Of a stretch of 36,224 nt of DNA, positions 21,902 to 30,296 are shown piece after piece. The notes beneath the pieces are model-generated. The model was not told where the DNA came from, did not search any database, and was given only the letters and a program-made list of their open reading frames with translations. Every line of letters begins with the position of its first letter. Within the stretch, counting starts at the first letter, position 1. Source of the stretch: a bacterium D16-51 (lineage in GTDB: Bacteria; Bacillota; Clostridia; Lachnospirales; Lachnospiraceae); NCBI GenBank assembly GCA_003612285.1, contig RAYE01000057.1, forward strand, positions 1 through 36,224. The letters run 5' to 3'. A program made the translations under genes and the position numbers.

Positions 21902-22347
21902 TGGCTTTTGTCGTGCTCTGTTTGCCAGTCTTGAAAAAAATCCGCTACAAAAAAGGAATGCCAGGGCATTCCAAGAGCAGGGCGCCATGAATAGTGGCGT
22001 CCTGACAAAAAATGAAAAATTTTTTTTAAATAGGACAAAATGCTCATTTTGCCCTTATTTTGTTGCTTTGCAGTTTTTTGATATGATAAAATTTGCAGAC
22101 AATACCATATTGGTTCCATTTGAACTCCATTTCCATTCCATAAACTGTAATATAATGGTAAAAGTTGCAGGAAAAAGAAACATTCTGCTGACGAATCAAA
22201 TACCCGGATGTATGTAACAGGGTATTTGACCCGCGCGTAGCCGCCAAGTACAAAGGAACTTTCAGTTCCTTGCAAGCATTGCGTTTGGCCCGCTGCATAC
22301 GCGAGAATAAAAGGGTAATGCTGGTAAAACAGCGGAAGGGAGGAAAC
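21902..22347 (+). promoter_or_regulatory. Palindrome-rich spo0A upstream region and leader
   Basis: No gene seen. Hairpins: GGAATGCC (21955-21962) with GGCATTCC (21965-21972); CAGGGCGCCA (21978-21987) with TGGCGTCCTG (21995-22004), with one G-U pair; CAAATACCC (22197-22205) with GGGTATTTG (22220-22228); AAGGAACT (22253-22260) with AGTTCCTT (22264-22271). An outer CGCGTA (22234-22239) pairs with TACGCG (22297-22302). CCGCTG (22289-22294) can pair with CAGCGG (22330-22335), beside the spo0A ribosome-binding site. TATAAT at 22151-22156 and TATGAT at 22082-22087 are possible -10 sequences without good -35 partners. Confidence 0.5.
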
Positions 22348-23202
22348 ATGGATACAGTTGGACTACGGGTTGTCATCGCGGACAACAATTTACAAGATCG
22401 GGAAAGCAAACAAAAAACAATGGCAAGTATGGGGATGAATGTGGTTTTGGCAACCGGAAACGGGAGCAAAGCACTGGAAGCCATACGTGATGAAAAGCCA
22501 GATGTCGTGGTAATGGATATGATATTGCCAGGGATTGATGGAATCGGAATACTCGAAGAGATAAACAAAACAAATTACAAGGCGAAGAAACCGATTTTTA
22601 TTATCGAAACGGCACTGAGGATGGAAAATCTTGTAAATGAAGCGATTCAGGCAGGGGCAGATTATTATATGATGAAGCCCGTTTCCAATACGATGCTGAT
22701 TAAAAGAATGACGCAGCTTATGGATCGTGGGGAAGAAGGGAACGAGAGAGCGCAGAAAACAATCTGCAGGGAGATACCGGCCAGACAGGAAAAAAGAGTG
22801 GTAGAACGGAAGAATTTGGCAGAAGGGTATGTATTTTGCGGCGACCTGGAAAAGGATGTTACCAATATTTTGTTGGAAATTGGCATCCCGGCACATATTA
22901 AGGGATATCAGTATATCAGGGAAGGCATCATTATGGCATTTTATGACCGCAATATGCTGCATTATATTACAAAGTTTTTGTATCCTTCTATTGCTAAGAA
23001 ATACAAAACAACTTCCAGCAGTGTAGAACGTACGATACGCCATGCAATTGAAGTGGCATGGCGCAGGGGAAATCTGGAAATCTTGGAAGAAGTTTTTGGA
23101 AATACGGTTTGTGCAGGAAAGGGGAAACCTACAAATTCAGAGTTTATGGCACTTCTGACGGACAAGCTCAGATTGGAATACCGCACGCGGAGCGTATCAT
23201 GA
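22348..23202 (+). CDS. spo0A: Sporulation master regulator Spo0A
   Basis: 284 aa. Receiver domain at residues 7-125, with the acidic pair near 12 and phosphoacceptor Asp57 ([13 protein letters not shown]), and KPVS after it. The C-terminal DNA-binding domain is unmistakable: [52 protein letters not shown] and [13 protein letters not shown]. Phosphorylated Spo0A turns on early sporulation genes and represses abrB-like genes. GGGAGG (22338-22343) sets ATG 22348. In many relatives spo0A follows spoIVB; here a REC-wHTH gene precedes it after a long palindrome-rich gap. A strong terminator follows at 23272. Confidence 0.96.
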   Translation: MDTVGLRVVIADNNLQDRESKQKTMASMGMNVVLATGNGSKALEAIRDEKPDVVVMDMILPGIDGIGILEEINKTNYKAKKPIFIIETALRMENLVNEAIQAGADYYMMKPVSNTMLIKRMTQLMDRGEEGNERAQKTICREIPARQEKRVVERKNLAEGYVFCGDLEKDVTNILLEIGIPAHIKGYQYIREGIIMAFYDRNMLHYITKFLYPSIAKKYKTTSSSVERTIRHAIEVAWRRGNLEILEEVFGNTVCAGKGKPTNSEFMALLTDKLRLEYRTRSVS

Positions 23203-23270
23203 AGTGGGAGGCCTCCTAATAAAATGAATTATAATAAGGGAAAATACACATAATTGAAAATATCCATAAC

Positions 23271-23299
23271 TTGACGCTGGTTCTTATTTTAGGTATGAT
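23271..23299 (+). promoter_or_regulatory. Promoter for citrate synthase inside the spo0A terminator
   Basis: TTGACG (23271-23276), a 17-base spacer and TATGAT (23294-23299) lie within the two arms of the terminator hairpin at 23272-23313. Expected start about 23306, giving an ~87-base leader. Confidence 0.55.
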
Positions 23300-23318
23300 A
23301 AGAAGCAGCGTCATTTTT
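23272..23318 (+). terminator. Intrinsic terminator of spo0A
   Basis: TGACGCTG (23272-23279) with CAGCGTCA (23306-23313) and TTCTTAT (23281-23287) with ATAAGAA (23298-23304), one G-G mismatch between them; TTTTT follows. Confidence 0.8.
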
Positions 23319-23392
23319 GTATAAGAAATTGCGCTGATACCAGGTAATCTGCCACAACACAGTGGCGCATCGGCAAAAAGGGGGACTTTTTA

Positions 23393-24766
23393 TTGAGAAA
23401 AGATACGATGATGGCATTAAGTGATGTCCTGAATAATAAATTTGATGAATTAGTGGAAAACTGTATGAATTCAAGAGCCATTGATTTGAATCTGTATCAG
23501 GAATATGATGTGAAAAGGGGGCTTCGTGACAGTACCGGAAAAGGGGTGTTAACAGGGCTGACAGAAATCTCTGATGTTAGCGGCTATGATTTTGTAAATG
23601 GTGTGAAAGAACCTGCAGATGGAAAGTTATTTTACCAGGGGTATGATGTAAAGGATTTGGCAGGCTCTTCTTTGGAGAAACGGTTTGCCTTTGAAGAAAC
23701 AACATATCTGCTATTGTTTGGGGAACTGCCGACGGAAGGGCAGCTTACAACATTTATCCAGATTCTGAGCAGTCTGCAGGAACTGTCTGCGCAATTTGTC
23801 CGTGACGTCATCATGAAGGCGCCAAGCCCAAATTTGATGAATGGCCTGCAAAAAAGCGTGCTGACATTATATTCTTATGATGAAAACCCGGATGATATTT
23901 CGGTTCCAAATGTTTTGCGCCAGTCATTGCAGCTTGTGGCAAAACTGCCTTTAATTGCAATCTATAATTATCATGCATACCGCCATTACCATTTTTTTGA
24001 CAGCCTGGTGATTAAGCCTGCAAAAGAAGAATATTCTACAGCGGAAAATATTCTGCATGTGCTCCGCCCGGATGGCGAGTTTACAGAACTTGAGGCAAGG
24101 ATTCTGGATGCAGCGCTTGTGCTTCATGCAGAGCATGGTGGAGGAAATAACTCTACCTTTACAAACCATGTGGTAACTTCTTCTGGAACTGATACATATT
24201 CTGCTGTCGCAGCATCGCTTGCATCCTTGAAGGGGCCGCGCCACGGCGGCGCTAATCTAAAAGTGCAGCAGATGATACATGAAATGCAGGAAAGGTATGG
24301 AAAACTTCCGGACCAGGGGCAAATCCGTGAATACCTGCAGAAAATATTAAAGAAAGAAGCATTTGACGGTTCCGGCCTGATATACGGCATGGGGCATGCA
24401 GTCTATACGCTTTCTGACCCAAGGGAAGTTGCTTTAAGGGATTTTGCAGAAAGGCTTGCCAAAACAAAGAAAATGGAAGAAGAATTTGCAGTTTACCGGA
24501 CAGTAGAAAAGATTGCCGCTGAATTGATTATGGAGCGTTCCCATGTCATGAAACCGGTATGCGCGAATGTGGATTTTTACAGTGGGTTTATCTATACGAT
24601 GCTTGGGATTCCAGAAGAGCTTTTTACCCCGCTTTTTGCAGTATCCCGTATTTCAGGCTGGAGTGCGCACCGTCTTGAGGAACTGGTGAACAAAGGTAAG
24701 ATTATCCGTCCGGCTTATAAATATGTTGGGCAGCACGTGGAATATCCAAAAGAAAGAAATGATTGA
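23393..24766 (+). CDS. gltA: Citrate synthase
   Basis: 457 aa; condenses oxaloacetate and acetyl-CoA. The active-site histidines lie in HAEHGGGNNST and GPRHGGANLK, and GMGHAVYTLSDPR and CANVDFYSGF (with the catalytic Asp) complete the site. The protein is longer than E. coli GltA at the N-terminus. I prefer TTG 23393 because AGGGGG lies 8 bases before it; ATG 23408 or 23411 would be more than 20 bases from that site. The 190-base upstream gap holds the spo0A terminator, an embedded promoter and a GCCAC-AACACA-GTGGC hairpin (about 23350-23366). In anaerobes it serves glutamate synthesis; here it is alone, without aconitase or isocitrate dehydrogenase next to it. Confidence 0.93.
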   Translation: MRKDTMMALSDVLNNKFDELVENCMNSRAIDLNLYQEYDVKRGLRDSTGKGVLTGLTEISDVSGYDFVNGVKEPADGKLFYQGYDVKDLAGSSLEKRFAFEETTYLLLFGELPTEGQLTTFIQILSSLQELSAQFVRDVIMKAPSPNLMNGLQKSVLTLYSYDENPDDISVPNVLRQSLQLVAKLPLIAIYNYHAYRHYHFFDSLVIKPAKEEYSTAENILHVLRPDGEFTELEARILDAALVLHAEHGGGNNSTFTNHVVTSSGTDTYSAVAASLASLKGPRHGGANLKVQQMIHEMQERYGKLPDQGQIREYLQKILKKEAFDGSGLIYGMGHAVYTLSDPREVALRDFAERLAKTKKMEEEFAVYRTVEKIAAELIMERSHVMKPVCANVDFYSGFIYTMLGIPEELFTPLFAVSRISGWSAHRLEELVNKGKIIRPAYKYVGQHVEYPKERND

Positions 24767-24837
24767 TAAAAATTGTATAATATTAGAAAAGAGAAGCCAT
24801 ACTATTTTCCGTAAGGAATCGCAGAAAAAAGAAAGGT

Positions 24838-25140
24838 ATGGTGATTGACTTGAAGAAAAAATATGTTTTATTTACGATGTTATGCTGTTTATCACTTTTT
24901 GTATTCGCCGGCTGCGGAAACAAGGATGACAACAACAATGATGCTGCTGCCAGCCCGTCTGTTGAAGAAACAACGGATTCGCCGGACCCTACAGGGAGCG
25001 ACGCTTTAGATGATGTGGAAAATGGCGTGGACGATGTAATTGACGGCGCAGAGGATGCAGTGGATGATGCAGCAGATGGTGTAAAGGATGCGGCGGATGA
25101 TGCAACAGATAACAACAACAGCAGCACAACAAAGAAATAA
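24838..25140 (+). CDS. Small acidic lipoprotein
   Basis: About 100 aa, function unknown. Basic start, hydrophobic stretch and lipobox FAGC at residues 23-26 (counting from ATG 24838), so it is probably lipid-anchored outside. After that comes a low-complexity, strongly acidic domain: Asn/Asp-rich, a Ser/Pro/Thr stretch, then a run of DD-V-x3-DD-like heptads (GVDDVIDGAEDAVDDAADGV) that may form an amphipathic helix, and an Asn/Ser/Thr-Lys tail. TTG 24850, after a GGTGAT-like site, is an alternative start. It follows citrate synthase by 71 bases and ends before a strong hairpin. It may be a cation-binding or surface-coating protein, but this is inference. Confidence 0.75.
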   Translation: MVIDLKKKYVLFTMLCCLSLFVFAGCGNKDDNNNDAAASPSVEETTDSPDPTGSDALDDVENGVDDVIDGAEDAVDDAADGVKDAADDATDNNNSSTTKK

Positions 25141-25186
25141 TGCATGCAGGGCTGTAAAGAATAATAATTTTATATGGAAATTCTGC

Positions 25187-25213
25187 CTGGGGCGCCTTAA
25201 AAAGGCGCCCCAG
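25187..25213. terminator. Strong hairpin between converging genes
   Basis: CTGGGGCGCCTT (25187-25198) pairs perfectly with AAGGCGCCCCAG (25202-25213), loop AAA. A half-copy of the GAGCGTGTTTG repeat and a GTGTTT/AAACAC hairpin (25217-25233) follow directly. Confidence 0.75.
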
Positions 25214-25269
25214 AGCGTGTTTGTAAAAAACACATGCCATTCATTATGCTTTTATAAAGAATGGGTGGT

Positions 25270-26448
25270 TTAAAGTGCGACAGCGTATAAAAGGCACTTA
25301 CGGTTTTTATGCAGGATTTCTTTTTCAAAAACCATATCCAGGTTTTGGGCAGTACGGATGGAACGTTTGTTTTTTTCATCAATAACTGCCACAATGCGCG
25401 TAATGTCAAGCTGTGATTTGGCATAGCTAAAAACTGCTTTCCCGCATTCAATCGCATAGCCATATCCCCAGTATTTGCTGTCGAGCAGGTAGGAAAGGGA
25501 TATTTCTTCTTTTCCATCAATCATTTGATTTTCAATGCCACATTTCCCAATTAATTTTCCAGAAGTTTTACTATATACGCCCCATATCCCAAAACCATAA
25601 AAGGAATAGACATTACGGATATAGGCGGCCTGTTTTTCCATCTCGATTTCCAGATAGTCGTCAATATCCGGGATATAGCGGCGGATATCCGGATCCTGGT
25701 ACATTTTGTAGATTACTTTCGTGTCTTCTGGAGTAAGCTCGCGTATGACTAAACGCCTTGTATTGGCGATGGTGACCGGAAGCCCCTGGCTGCGCTGTAA
25801 AATATGTCTGAAAAAACGTTCGTCAATCCCTTCAAAGGATTCTAAAAGTACATCGGCGCTTGACAAATCCTGGCTGCCGGAGTGTAGGTTTACATAGCCG
25901 ACACAGGCTGTTTGGGCTGCTTTTGCCGCCAGGCAGCCATTACAGGAGTCTTCTACGATAACAGCTTCCTTTGGGCTGACGCCCATTTCTTTAAGGGCCT
26001 CGGTAAAAATATCCGGCGCTGGTTTTGGGTTCTTCACATGTGCGCTGGAAATGAATTTGTCAAAATATTTTCGGATTCCAAGCGCTTTTGCGGCGTGTTC
26101 GATCTCTGCTGGGGAGGAAGAGGATGCAATTGCAAGATGGATTCCTTTCTGCTGTAGTTTCTTTATGAGTCCGAGAATGCCAGGAAGCGGCTGGTAGCCT
26201 TCTTCTTTTAAAACGGTTTTCTTTTCCTGGTTCAGTTCTTCTAAAAATTTTTCGACATCAACAGGAAGATGGAACTGGGCAATTGTCTCTTCTGCCATTT
26301 TCCTGGTTGAACTGCCAATGTACTTTGCATGATATTTGGCATCAGCATCAATCCCATATCTGGAAAATACCCGCAGGGCTGCTTTTTCATGCTGCGGCTC
26401 ACTGTCAATAATAACGCCGTCCATATCAAAAATAATTGCTTTTAACAT
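25270..26448 (-). CDS. HAD-family phosphatase/phosphoglucomutase-like + GNAT acetyltransferase fusion
   Basis: 392 aa. N-terminal ~220 residues: a HAD hydrolase of the beta-phosphoglucomutase type, with Asp8/Asp10 in FDMDGVIIDSEP, Ser in IASSSSP, Lys in KNPKPAPDIF and VIVEDSCNG. The C-terminal ~150 residues form a GNAT domain of the RimJ/RimL kind: RRLVIRELTPEDTKVIYKMY, GIENQMIDGKEEISLSYLL, DSKYWGYGYAIECGKAV and DEKNKRSIRTAQNLD. A single reading frame joins both. The start is ATG 26448 with GGAGGG 6 bases ahead; longer in-frame starts run into the promoter. Substrates of both domains are unknown. The phosphatase and acetyltransferase might act in one pathway. Confidence 0.88.
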   Translation of the reverse strand: MLKAIIFDMDGVIIDSEPQHEKAALRVFSRYGIDADAKYHAKYIGSSTRKMAEETIAQFHLPVDVEKFLEELNQEKKTVLKEEGYQPLPGILGLIKKLQQKGIHLAIASSSSPAEIEHAAKALGIRKYFDKFISSAHVKNPKPAPDIFTEALKEMGVSPKEAVIVEDSCNGCLAAKAAQTACVGYVNLHSGSQDLSSADVLLESFEGIDERFFRHILQRSQGLPVTIANTRRLVIRELTPEDTKVIYKMYQDPDIRRYIPDIDDYLEIEMEKQAAYIRNVYSFYGFGIWGVYSKTSGKLIGKCGIENQMIDGKEEISLSYLLDSKYWGYGYAIECGKAVFSYAKSQLDITRIVAVIDEKNKRSIRTAQNLDMVFEKEILHKNRKCLLYAVAL

Positions 26449-26517
26449 AGTAATCCCTCCTCGCGTCTGCCATAGTCCAAAGCATGTATCTATCCATGAA
26501 TCGTGGCCTTTTATGAT

Positions 26518-26523
26518 ATTATA
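26518..26523 (-). promoter_or_regulatory. Extended -10 for the HAD-GNAT gene
   Basis: Minus strand reads TGTTATAAT over 26526-26518. The same 14-base sequence, mirrored, gives the opposite -10 at 26591-26596 (ATTATAACAAAGAA at 26518-26531 against TTCTTTGTTATAAT at 26583-26596). No good -35 box. Confidence 0.45.
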
Positions 26524-26587
26524 ACAAAGAAGGGGTAAAAGGAAAAGCAAAAGAAGGAAAAAGGGGATATGTTTTTTTCTGTTTCTT

Positions 26588-26596
26588 TGTTATAAT
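26588..26596 (+). promoter_or_regulatory. Extended -10 for the DUF1015 gene
   Basis: TGTTATAAT at 26588-26596, mirror of the opposite promoter. The -35 region is weak. ATG 26633 follows 36 bases later. Confidence 0.45.
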
Positions 26597-26632
26597 AAAA
26601 TAAATATATGTAAAGTAAAGTGAGGATGAAAT

Positions 26633-27940
26633 ATGGCATTTGTGAAACCATTTAGGGCAGTCAGGCCAAAACAGGAGTATGCAAAGCAGGTGGCCGCTTT
26701 GCCGTATGATGTGTACAACAGGCAGGAAGCAAAAGAGGAGGTTTGCAAAGAAAGGCTTTCCTTCCTAAAGATTGACAGGGCAGAGACACAGCTTTCTGAT
26801 TCGGTAGATACTTATGATTCCCGCGTTTATGGGAAGGCGGCGGAAACATATCAGCAGATGAAGGCGGATGGGATTTTTATTTCAGAGGAAGAACCCTGTT
26901 ATTATATTTACCAGTTACAGATGGAAGGACGGAAGCAGGCAGGAATCGTGGCCTGTGCCAGTGTAGACGATTATCTGGGCAATGTAATTAAAAAGCACGA
27001 GAATACCAGGGAGGAGAAGGAACAGGACAGAATCTGCCATGTAGATACATTAAGCGCACAGACCGGGCCGATTTTTTTGGCTTACCGTTCCTGTGAGGCG
27101 GTAAATCAGGTGGTTTCCCATGTAATGGAGGAAAACAGCCCTCTATATGATTTTGTTTCACCAGACGGAATTGGCCATACGGTATGGAAGGTTGCAAAAA
27201 GGGAGGAAATACAGGCAATCCAGCAGGCATTTGCTAAAATACAGGATATTTATATTGCAGATGGGCATCACCGCGCGGCATCCGCTGTAAAAGTCAGCCT
27301 AAAAAGACGGGAACAAAAAAAATCGTATGATGGGACGGAGGAGTTTAATTATTTCCTGTCGGTACTGTTTCCAGATGACCAGTTAATGATTATGGATTAT
27401 AACCGTTGTGTCAAAGATTTAAATGGGCTGACAAAAGAGGCCTTTTTGGAAAAGGCAGCCAGGCATTTTACAGTTTCTAAGCTTACAAAGGCAAAACACC
27501 CGGAAAAAAAAGGGGAGGTGGCAATGTATTTGGAGAAGGAATGGTATCTGCTTGAGGCGTCAAAGGAACTATTACAGGTTCCGGATGCGGTTGCTTCCCT
27601 TGATGTATCTGTATTGCAGGAATATCTGTTAAAACCGGTACTTGGGATTGCTGACCCGCGTACAGATGAAAGGATTGATTTTGTTGGGGGAATCCGGGGG
27701 CTTTCAGAGCTTGAAAAACGGGCAGACAATGATATGAAGGTATCGTTTGCGATGTACCCGACTTCTATTGGAGAACTTTTTGCTGTAGCAGATGCAGGGC
27801 TTTTGATGCCGCCAAAATCAACATGGTTCGAGCCAAAGCTTAGGAGCGGGCTGTTTATCCATGAAATAGAAAAGTACAAAAGCTTATCTGATGCAGGAAC
27901 GATTGGCAGCAGTGCAGCAGATGGAAATATAGTCAATTGA
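26633..27940 (+). CDS. DUF1015-family protein
   Basis: 435 aa, member of DUF1015 (COG4198), a widespread family without an assigned activity. Typical segments are FRAVRPKQEYAKQVAALPYD at the start, VIKKHENTREEKEQDR, the motif YIADGHHRAASA in the middle, and the C-terminal MYPTSIGELFAVADAGLLMP. The DGHHR motif suggests an active or binding site. GAGG with ATG 26633 is the start. It is 36 bases ahead of glgB on the same strand with no terminator between, so they may be cotranscribed. No serA or serC neighbour, which these genes sometimes have, is present. Confidence 0.9.
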   Translation: MAFVKPFRAVRPKQEYAKQVAALPYDVYNRQEAKEEVCKERLSFLKIDRAETQLSDSVDTYDSRVYGKAAETYQQMKADGIFISEEEPCYYIYQLQMEGRKQAGIVACASVDDYLGNVIKKHENTREEKEQDRICHVDTLSAQTGPIFLAYRSCEAVNQVVSHVMEENSPLYDFVSPDGIGHTVWKVAKREEIQAIQQAFAKIQDIYIADGHHRAASAVKVSLKRREQKKSYDGTEEFNYFLSVLFPDDQLMIMDYNRCVKDLNGLTKEAFLEKAARHFTVSKLTKAKHPEKKGEVAMYLEKEWYLLEASKELLQVPDAVASLDVSVLQEYLLKPVLGIADPRTDERIDFVGGIRGLSELEKRADNDMKVSFAMYPTSIGELFAVADAGLLMPPKSTWFEPKLRSGLFIHEIEKYKSLSDAGTIGSSAADGNIVN

Positions 27941-27976
27941 TATGGTGCTGTAAAACAGCACAGAAACGAGGGTGAA

Positions 27977-30262
27977 ATGGATAAGAAATTATATGATTTA
28001 ATGGATTGGGCAGAAATTGAGGCAATTGTTTATTCAGAGCATGACCATCCGGAACAGATACTGGGAGCGCATAAGGTGCACAGTAATGTTTTGATTCAGG
28101 CATTTTTGCCGGATGCTGAATCGGTACTGATTAAAAATGATAAGGATGGGAAGCTTTATCCAATGGAGGAGGCGGATGAGGCAGGTTTTTTTGCAGCGCT
28201 GCTGCCGCAGCGGAAAGTCCAGTCTTATGAACTTCATGCCAAATATGCAGACGGTGGGGAATGTACATGGAAAGACCCCTATTTATACCCTTCTTTTTTA
28301 AAAGAAGAGGAATTAAAACTTTTTGAAAAGGGAGAGAATTACGAGATATACCGTTATCTTGGCGCACATCCAGCCAGTGTTACAGGGTATGGGAAGGATG
28401 CCGTTCTTTACTTAGAAGGGCAGGAGCCGAAAAAGGGAGAAAAAGCAGTAAAAGGGACGCATTTTGCAGTATGGGCGCCAAACGCTATGCGTGTCAGTGT
28501 TGTTGGGGATTTTAACCAGTGGGATGGGCGCCGGCATCCAATGTACCGGCTTGGAGATTCTGGGGTTTTCTCGCTGTTTATACCAGACATTGGCTGTGGG
28601 GATATTTATAAATATGAAGTAAAAATTAATTCTCAGACAATTGTGTTAAAGACTGACCCATATGGATTCCGTTGTGAGGTGCGCCCGGCGAATGCAAGTA
28701 TTGTAGCTGATTTGTTTTCTTTTGATTGGAAGGATGATAAGTGGCTTCAGGACAGGAAAAAGTATACGTTTGAAAAAGAACCAATGAATATTTATGAGCT
28801 TCATCCGGGTTCCTGGAAGAGGTTTACAGAGGATGGGGACTTTCCTGGCGGTTTTATGAATTACAGGGAACTTGCCCCGGAACTTGCAGATTATGTAAAA
28901 GAAATGGGCTATACCCATGTGGAACTGATGCCTGTTATGGAGCATCCGCTGGATGAATCCTGGGGATATCAGGTGACAGGGTATTATGCGGTTACCTCTC
29001 GGTATGGTTCTCCAAAAGATTTTATGTATTTTATGGATTATATGCACAGGCAGGGGATTGGCGTGATTTTAGACTGGGTGCCGGCGCATTTCCCAAAGGA
29101 CCAGAATGGACTTGCGCGTTTTGACGGCACATGCCTGTATGAGCATTTTGACCCAAGGCAGGGGGAACATCCGCATTGGGGAACGTTAATTTACAATTAC
29201 GGGCGTCCGCAAGTTTCTAATTTCCTGATTGCTAACGTACTGTTTTGGAAAGATATCTACCATGCAGACGGAATCCGGATGGACGCTGTTGCATCTATGC
29301 TTTACTTGGATTATGGGCGGAATCCGGGAGAGTGGATTGCCAATGAAAACGGGGGCAATGAAAACCTGGAGGCAGTCAGGATGCTTCAAAAATTAAGCGG
29401 TGTTTTCCATGAAAAGAAAGATGGGGCACTTTTAATTGCGGAGGAGTCTACTGCGTGGCCGATGGTGACAGGGGATCCCGAAGAGGATGGCCTTGGCTTT
29501 GACTTAAAGTGGAATATGGGGTGGATGAATGATTTTACTTCTTATATGAAAGCAGACCCTTATTTTAGGAAGGGATCACATGGCACGCTTGTTTTCAGCA
29601 TGGTTTATGCATATAGCGAGAAATTTATCCTTCCGTTTTCCCATGATGAGGTAGTGCATGGGAAGCGCTCTATGTTAATGAAGATGCCGGGGGATTATGA
29701 GTTAAAATATGGGAACCTGAGGGCAGCGTTTGGGTTTATGCTTACGCATCCTGGTAAAAAGCTCCAGTTTATGGGCCAGGAGTTTGCACAGGAAGAAGAG
29801 TGGAGCGAGCAGGGAAGCCTGCATTGGGAAGAACTGGAGGATAAAAACCACCAGAACCTGCAGCTCTATGTAAAGGAATTAAACCAGTTTTACTTAAAGC
29901 ATCCGGCGCTGTATGAAAATGATTATGAGCCGGAAGGGTTTGAATGGATTAGCTGCATGGATGCAGACCACAGTATTATTACGTTTATGCGCCGGGACAG
30001 CAAAAAAAAGGAACAGCTTTTGGTAATCTGTAACTTTACGCCGGTCCTATATGAGAATTTTAAAGTGGGCGTCCCTTTTGAGGGAAGCTATAAAGAGATT
30101 TTCAACAGCGACTCAGAGCGGTATGGGGGAACCGGATGCCTGAATAAAAAAGTTCTGCGCACAAAAGAAGTAAGCTGGGACGGCAGGGAAAATTCCATTA
30201 CAATTGATGTTCCCCCATTTGGAATCTGCATTTATAGCAGTACGCCAAAACAGCATTCTTAG
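27977..30262 (+). CDS. glgB: 1,4-alpha-glucan branching enzyme
   Basis: 761 aa; moves oligoglucan segments to O6 positions, adding branches to glycogen. The N-terminal ~100 residues form a first CBM48-like module, then a second one (HFAVWAPNAMRVSVVGDFNQ). The catalytic GH13 domain carries the nucleophile Asp near residue 435 in GIRMDAVASMLYLDYG, the Glu near 489 in LIAEESTAWP and the Asp near 555 in FSHDEVVHGK. The length is that of full-size bacterial GlgB. GAGGGTG lies before ATG 27977. No other glg gene is nearby. Confidence 0.96.
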   Translation: MDKKLYDLMDWAEIEAIVYSEHDHPEQILGAHKVHSNVLIQAFLPDAESVLIKNDKDGKLYPMEEADEAGFFAALLPQRKVQSYELHAKYADGGECTWKDPYLYPSFLKEEELKLFEKGENYEIYRYLGAHPASVTGYGKDAVLYLEGQEPKKGEKAVKGTHFAVWAPNAMRVSVVGDFNQWDGRRHPMYRLGDSGVFSLFIPDIGCGDIYKYEVKINSQTIVLKTDPYGFRCEVRPANASIVADLFSFDWKDDKWLQDRKKYTFEKEPMNIYELHPGSWKRFTEDGDFPGGFMNYRELAPELADYVKEMGYTHVELMPVMEHPLDESWGYQVTGYYAVTSRYGSPKDFMYFMDYMHRQGIGVILDWVPAHFPKDQNGLARFDGTCLYEHFDPRQGEHPHWGTLIYNYGRPQVSNFLIANVLFWKDIYHADGIRMDAVASMLYLDYGRNPGEWIANENGGNENLEAVRMLQKLSGVFHEKKDGALLIAEESTAWPMVTGDPEEDGLGFDLKWNMGWMNDFTSYMKADPYFRKGSHGTLVFSMVYAYSEKFILPFSHDEVVHGKRSMLMKMPGDYELKYGNLRAAFGFMLTHPGKKLQFMGQEFAQEEEWSEQGSLHWEELEDKNHQNLQLYVKELNQFYLKHPALYENDYEPEGFEWISCMDADHSIITFMRRDSKKKEQLLVICNFTPVLYENFKVGVPFEGSYKEIFNSDSERYGGTGCLNKKVLRTKEVSWDGRENSITIDVPPFGICIYSSTPKQHS

Positions 30263-30296
30263 AAAGCAGAAAGGCATAGCAATACAGGAGGGGGTT

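Noticed and set aside
22390-23043. 217-codon minus-strand frame
   Set aside because: Antisense to spo0A; His/Cys/Phe-rich and without a recognisable domain.
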